Origin: Chromera velia
Taxonomy: Eukaryota > Sar > Chromeraceae
Assembly: GCA_018398765.1 (NCBI GenBank)
Contig: JAHBMJ010001717.1
Coordinates: 1-26,875, forward strand
Direction of reading: 5' to 3'
Length of the DNA: 26,875 nucleotides
The translations under genes were made by a program, and so were the position numbers. Shown in pieces: positions 18,465-26,875 of this stretch (position 1 is the stretch's first letter; every line of letters begins with the position of its first letter). The notes below the pieces were generated by a model. The model was not told the origin of the DNA, did no database searches, and was given only the letters and a program-made list of their open reading frames with translations.

Positions 18465-21275
18465 AACACATTCCTTCGCTCATTTGTTCGGTCGTCGTCT
18501 TCCCTTCGACAATGAGAACGCTCTCACTGGCCCTTCCATCCATCAGAAAGCGAACGGCCCGACTCGGCCTCCTGTCTGTCTAACTGCTCATCAGCAAGTC
18601 TCCCTCTCTCCCTCCCCCAAAACCTCCAACCCCCCAGCTCCCTTCCCTTCCCTTCCCTTCCCTTCCCCGGCCACCAACCGACCGACGCACGCACCATCAT
18701 TGCTCCAGTCACGGGGGTCTTCTCGGAGGTCTTCAGGACCGTTGTGCATCCTGCAGGCAAATTTAATGAAGAACAAACAAGAATTAATCAGTGCATATGC
18801 ATGCACTCATAGACATATACACACATGCAGACACTCAGAAAGACAGGAAAGAATGAAGGAAAAAAAGAAGAAAGGAAAAAGGAAAGCCACGAAAGAAGGA
18901 GAGGAAAAGAAAGCAGGTATGCAGTACAGGAACGGAACAGAAGGTGGGAGGAATGAGAGGAATGATGTCACCTAGAGAGGGGAGGCATAGAAGCACAAAA
19001 GAGAGAGAAAAAATGTCTCGACCCTAGCCGGTTCTCCCCTTTTCTCCCTCTTGTCTTCCGCTCTCTTCATCCCGTTCCCCCTCGTTTCACACCTCAGTCC
19101 AATTTGAAGGAGACAGACACCTGGAGCAACACGCAACTTCCCGCCGGTCTTTCGCGGCTCTATCAGGGAGGTGGTCTTCACCATAATGGGGCTCTCACTC
19201 AGTATTTGGCCGTACACACACGTCAGTTTCATCCTTCCTTCCAGCGAGCATCTTTCCGTCTGTCTGTCCACTCCCATGGTACAAGAGAAGGTTGATCGAA
19301 AGAAGTTCTACCAGCACCACGAAAGGAACCTCCACTCCTGACCCACCGCCCCCCCCTTCTCACACAAACCAACCTGTGGCCATTGCGGGTCCAATCTTCC
19401 AGGAGAACATCGCCAGAGGAAAATTCCAAGGAATGATCTGGCCAACAACGCCGACAGGCTCGTGACGAGTGAACGCAAGGTATCTGCAAGAAGGAGAGAA
19501 GAGGAGAGAAGACGAGACGTCAGTCACTGAGTCAGGCAGTCCGGCTTGCGTCTTCTTTCTTTCCAGTGGAGCATGAGATGTCGATGATCGAGGAATCACG
19601 ACAAAAATGAGATGAGTCAGGCCAACAGACAGCCTGAAAGGTATTCGGCTCATGCAGTTTCAATCTTGTCTTCCGTTGCCCAGTCGAAAAAAAAGCCATC
19701 GCTCGATTCCTCAAACCCATCATCCATCAATCCACGCACCTACCCAGCCGACAGCCTCCCCTTTCCCGTCCATCCGTTTCGTCTCTTCGGCATTTAACCT
19801 TTCAGACAGTCCCAGAACAAACTCTCATTTCTTTCTTTGTTCAATCAAGAGAACAACCAAGTGGCCTTCACATGCATGCCCAAACAGACCGACTAAACAA
19901 ACTCACTTGTCAGAGTTCACAGTCAGAGGGATGGATTTCCCCTGGATCTTATCTGCCCACCCTGCGTAGTATCTGCACACACGCATTCGATCGACGATGC
20001 GGTGGGAGGGAGGGAGGGAGGGAGGGAAGGAAGTTTCCATCATGCAATGGCTCACTAAGGCAGATCAAAAGGAAGGGAGGAAGGCAGGCAGAAGACGGGC
20101 AGACACAACCGTAACCACAAACAGGCAGAGAGACGGAAGGCGCATGCATGCAGCCCATTCTCCCCCCCGGGGGCTAAAGGACTGCGCAAGCCGACTCCAA
20201 ACATTTTCAGCGAAAGGAAGTACTCGAAGAGGAACACAAAGAAGAGAGCAGAAGACGGGGGGCACTTGTCGCAAATCTCACAAGGAAAACAGTGAGGAAA
20301 AAGACATTGAAAGGGAGGCAGACCGGAAAACATTGGCCACCAGTGGAATGTCGACGTGTCTGGCGATGTGTCGGGGTTTTCCGTTGTCTCTGGATTCGAT
20401 ATCTGCCAGTTGGTCTGCGTGCTTCATCACCAGGTCGGCGAGGCGGTTGAGGCAGTCGCGTCTGAAGGCAGGGTCGGCGCAACTCCAGCTGTCGAACGCT
20501 GCGTGGCAATTGACGCACGCAAGGAAACACAGGCAGGCAGGCAGGCACTGTCGAACACTGCGTGGCGGAAAGGAAAACATAGGCAGGCAGGTACTTGGGA
20601 AAAGGTTCTAGGAGAAAGTGGGACGGGGACAAAAGGGAAACAAAGAAAGAAAGGGGCGAAGGGACTGCAGAGGATCTACAGGAGCTGAAGAACGAATTGA
20701 GAGACATTGGAAAGTGGGATGTATTTCAAGGACAGCGAGGTCTTCGGGACGAAGCTGCGTTTTTTTTACACGCACTGTGAGTAGTCTTAGATTGAGGTCC
20801 AACTGTGTGAAAGAAATGCCACCTTGCAACCCGCGCGCCTTTCCTTCAATAAACCAGTCTCGCCGTCTCGCGCGTCCTGCTTCAGAACATTCTCCTTTGT
20901 TTGACTCACCCTTGTGGGCAGCCTTCACGGCTCTGTCGACGTCTGCCTTTCCAGCCTCCTGGACGGTGGCATTCACCTGAGAGAATTCAACGAACGAAGG
21001 CAGCTAGATGCTTTCATGGATCGACCATTAGACGCACTCGTGCACGACGAAGAAAGAGACGGCATCCAACAACCCACCTCCTCAGTTGCCGGGTTGATCG
21101 TGTCGAAGGCTGCACCCACACCATCGCAGAATTCGTTGTTGATGAACAGGCGCGTCTCCACAGGGAGTTTGCCGACCTCAATGCCACCAGAGGAAGAGAA
21201 TGCGCGAGCAAAGCGGGAGACGCCGGGAGCAACGGCCCTCCTGGCAGAAATGAGGGGCGAAACAAGAGAGCGCAT
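14006..21275 (-). CDS. Mitochondrial-type NAD(P)-dependent aldehyde dehydrogenase, complete, 15 exons
   Basis: Exons: 21275-21078, 20976-20910, 20498-20324, 19972-19907, 19483-19374, 18750-18695, 18385-18265, 17867-17706, 17408-17272, 16799-16754, 16345-16260, 15652-15599, 15160-15033, 14735-14658, 14078-14006. All phases close and the product is 518 residues, matching the ALDH1/2 family length. The enzyme oxidises aldehydes to acids. Residues 1-30 (Arg/Ser/Ala-rich, MRSLVSPL start) resemble a mitochondrial presequence. The oxyanion Asn is in PWNFPL (N189), the cofactor Lys in LKTSEKTP, the general base in LELGGKSP (E288), and the catalytic Cys in FNQGQCC (C322, shared by exons 8 and 9). [20 protein letters not shown] and the [16 protein letters not shown] end are typical. 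Introns are all GT-AG. Family is certain; substrate and matrix location are inferred. Confidence 0.96.
14095..14136 (-). repeat. (ACTC)n microsatellite next to the last ALDH acceptor
   Basis: About nine ACTC units lie 10-50 nt upstream (minus strand) of the acceptor of the last ALDH exon. On the coding strand this reads (GAGT)n, so the polypyrimidine tract here is unusually short. Confidence 0.9.
14529..14669 (-). repeat. Triplicated end of ALDH exon 14 with its splice donor
   Basis: A 25-bp core (plus strand GAAACCGACCAACC then TCCCAATTCCA) starts at 14529, 14591 and 14645, separated by (CAAA)n linkers. The 14645 copy contains the true exon 14 end (14658) and donor. The two copies further into the intron repeat the last ~12 exon bases and the GTTGGT donor exactly. 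Spacing is 54 and 62 bp. Confidence 0.95.
15690..15725. repeat. GAGAG minisatellite in ALDH intron 11
   Basis: GAGGAGAGGA-type pentamers follow a GAAGAAGAAG run. It lies close to the acceptor of ALDH exon 12, so on the coding strand it forms part of the pyrimidine tract. Confidence 0.8.
16567..16599. repeat. (CAGA)n microsatellite in ALDH intron 10
   Basis: Eight CAGA units, reading (TCTG)n on the coding strand. Confidence 0.9.
16840..16922. repeat. (CA)n(GA)n(TC)n compound microsatellite forming an inverted repeat
   Basis: CA repeats run into an AG tract that abuts a TC tract of similar length. The AG and TC arms are reverse complements, giving a near-perfect ~20-bp stem hairpin, about 50 nt upstream of the ALDH exon 10 acceptor on the coding strand. 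Confidence 0.9.
17207..17271. repeat. (CTGC)n and (GACT)n repeats at the start of ALDH intron 9
   Basis: On the coding strand the intron starts with (GTCA)4 directly at the donor (17271 downward). After a poly-G stretch, a (GCAG)n run at 17207-17224 follows. Confidence 0.9.
18431..18461. repeat. (CA)n microsatellite in ALDH intron 6
   Basis: Pure CA tract, reading (TG)n on the coding strand. Confidence 0.9.
18640..18667. repeat. (CCCTT)n repeat in ALDH intron 6
   Basis: Five CCCTT units close to the donor of ALDH exon 6 (18695). Confidence 0.85.
20006..20030. repeat. (GGGA)n microsatellite in ALDH intron 3
   Basis: Five GGGA units about 35 nt upstream, on the coding strand, of the exon 4 acceptor, where they read (TCCC)n and contribute to the pyrimidine tract. 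Confidence 0.85.
20489..20592 (-). repeat. Tandem duplication of the ALDH exon 3 acceptor
   Basis: The plus-strand sequence CTGTCGAAC(G/A)CTGCGTGGC starts at 20489 and 20548 (period 59). Each copy is followed by an A/G-rich stretch and (GGCA)n. The 20489 copy contains the true acceptor (exon 3 starts at 20498); the other lies upstream in the intron and recreates CCACGCAG plus the first ten exon bases with one difference. Confidence 0.9.
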
Positions 21276-21368
21276 CTTCCAATTTAAGTACGCCTAGCTT
21301 CGATCTGATTGGAAGCTTTGGTACGCCTGTCTTGTCGGACGAGGTAGCACTGTGGGATGCAGTAAGCG

Positions 21369-21376
21369 TATATATA
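21369..21376 (-). promoter_or_regulatory. TATA-like box of the ALDH gene
   Basis: TATATATA lies 94-101 bp upstream of the ALDH start codon on the minus strand, a reasonable distance for a core promoter with a ~65-nt leader. It is a motif match only. Confidence 0.4.
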
Positions 21377-21405
21377 GCAGCTTGTCGTCGTCTTAATTGT
21401 ACACG

Positions 21406-21427
21406 TTTTGACAGCTAGTTGTCAAAA
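21406..21427. promoter_or_regulatory. Inverted repeat TTTTGACA-N6-TGTCAAAA
   Basis: Perfect 8-bp arms with a 6-bp spacer, 131-152 bp upstream of the ALDH start. It has operator-like symmetry; function unknown. Confidence 0.5.
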
Positions 21428-21451
21428 GTTGTCGCGCGAGCTTATAACGAA

Positions 21452-21472
21452 GGGCCGCGAGCGCGGCGGCCC
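21452..21472. other. GC-rich hairpin
   Basis: Arms GGGCCGC and GCGGCCC with a 7-nt loop, in the ALDH upstream region. Confidence 0.5.
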
Positions 21473-21503
21473 ATGCTTGCGCGGGCCCGGTAAGGCACGT
21501 ACG

Positions 21504-21515
21504 CGCTATATAGCG
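21504..21515. other. Perfect palindrome CGCTATATAGCG
   Basis: 12-bp perfect palindrome containing a TATA core, in the ALDH upstream region. Confidence 0.5.
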
Positions 21516-21635
21516 GACAATAGCGGACAGACTAAGTTTTCGGGAGTGAACCTATCCCGGTGCATGCTGACACTTGATGATACTTCATGAACTTCCAAGC
21601 TAAACCAAAAGGTTCCTGCCCCTGCCCGATCATAC

Positions 21636-21653
21636 GTGTACACTAGTGTACAC
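21636..21653. other. 18-bp perfect palindrome GTGTACACTAGTGTACAC
   Basis: Perfect self-complementarity over 18 bp, followed by a further near copy of the half-site (TAATGTACA). It lies 361-378 bp upstream of the ALDH start. Confidence 0.6.
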
Positions 21654-22254
21654 TAATGTACATCAGCCTCTGTGTATCTTGATAAGTGACATTAAACTGA
21701 ATGCATAGGTGATATATTTTTTTTCTCCTTCTGATTATTTTTAATTTATTCTTTAAACTTTAAAGAAGGACAAATTCAAAATTCAACACTTCTAAACACT
21801 TCGCCCTTAGTACTTCACTCTAGCTAATCATAGCTACTCACCCATTTTGTATTATTTTATTTTTAAGGTCAGTTAGCATTTACAATGTAAAAGGTCTTAA
21901 TAACCGTCTTATGATAACTCTTATCAGGTCTTAACTTTTATCAAACTATATTAAACTAAGCACAAACTTAAAATAATAAGTCAAATTTTATATTATCCGA
22001 ATTAACAAAAAAATAACATAGTTCTTATTAATCCTTTGATACTTCTAAATAGCTAAGACTGTAGCTTTTTAAATTATCTGAATTAGTGTTTAATTTCTAT
22101 ATGTCAACTTTAGTGTGAATTGGTCATTTACCTAGCTATTTACATATGAAGGAGCAGTCTAAGCTTCAAACTAGGCTCTTTTTGACGAGTTTTTCAGTAT
22201 TTATTCATTTCTAAATTCATTCATTTTCTGTCTGCGGCATGCATTCAAAGCTAG

Positions 22255-26598
<4,344 letters not shown>

Positions 26599-26875
26599 CT
26601 GCATGATGCAGGGACAGAAGAGAAGAGAAGAGAAAAACGACTGAAGGAATGAGCGGAATAGAAGAACACACGATTCAATGCGGGCACAAGAAGCAGAAAA
26701 AAAGACTCATGTGGAAGCGAAGAGGCCTCTTTTGATTGGCTCGCTCACGGCTAGTTCCTTCAATGACCTCTCTCTGGTCTTTCCTTCTGTTCTGCCCTGC
26801 GAGCAATCTCCCTCAGAGATAAAGAGACACACCTATTCTCTCACCACGCACCCCCCCCCCCCCCCCCCCCCCCCC
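26599..26875. other. Upstream intron of the transporter gene and terminal poly-C
   Basis: No further exon can be assigned with confidence. The window ends in 25 consecutive C (26851-26875), preceded by CACCACGCA. Other C-homopolymers occur at 26477-26488 and 23020-23032. The terminal run may mark a contig edge. Confidence 0.6.

Larger units (their letters stand above)
21276..22254. other. Intergenic region between the ALDH 5' end and the transporter 3' end
   Basis: No gene is supported. The ALDH-proximal part (21300-21660) is GC-mixed and full of palindromes; from about 21700 to 22250 the sequence is strongly AT-rich and featureless. Both flanking genes are on the minus strand, so this holds the ALDH promoter and the terminator region of the transporter gene. 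Confidence 0.7.

Noticed and set aside
26600-26840. An additional 5' exon of the transporter
   Set aside because: No segment gives a POT-like sequence with a donor in the phase required by the 26598 acceptor.

Overview
The window is nuclear DNA of a eukaryote. Conserved proteins are split into many short exons joined by GT-AG introns in matching phase, one gene has a mitochondrial-type presequence, and introns and intergenic DNA are crowded with di- and tetranucleotide repeats. Moderate GC coding DNA, long repeat-rich introns and TGCAG acceptors suggest a unicellular alga or other protist (a chromerid-like or stramenopile-like genome would fit), but the sequence alone does not fix the species.

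Layout: (1) 1-1398, the last three exons of an unidentified plus-strand gene. (2) 1399-2877, noncoding or degraded DNA with one weak minus-strand ORF. (3) 2878-7170, a tandem LTR-internal-LTR-internal-LTR array of a gag-only retroelement: three 322-bp terminal repeats, two internal regions, a CCHC zinc knuckle and no polymerase. (4) 7734-9841, a two-exon plus-strand gene for a PAP2-superfamily, sphingosine-1-phosphate-phosphatase-like membrane enzyme. (5) 9842-14005, a convergent intergenic region with a 45-bp minisatellite and an AT-rich core. (6) 21275-14006 (minus), a complete 15-exon mitochondrial-type aldehyde dehydrogenase of 518 residues; every splice phase closes exactly. (7) 21276-22254, intergenic/promoter DNA with a TATA-like box and several perfect palindromes. 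(8) 26598-22255 (minus), the last eight visible exons of a proton-dependent oligopeptide transporter (POT/PTR2/SLC15) family protein; its 5' half lies beyond the window.

The host genes are metabolically unrelated (lipid phosphate turnover, aldehyde oxidation, peptide/nitrate uptake), so no pathway cluster is implied. The most interesting signal is in the splicing architecture. Across 24 reconstructed introns the donor is essentially GTNNGT with no A at +3, many introns start as a (GTNN)n tetranucleotide repeat running directly out of the donor, and three exon/intron junctions have been tandemly duplicated into the neighbouring intron (two donors, one acceptor). The retroelement copies differ mainly by CpG transitions, which points to cytosine methylation.
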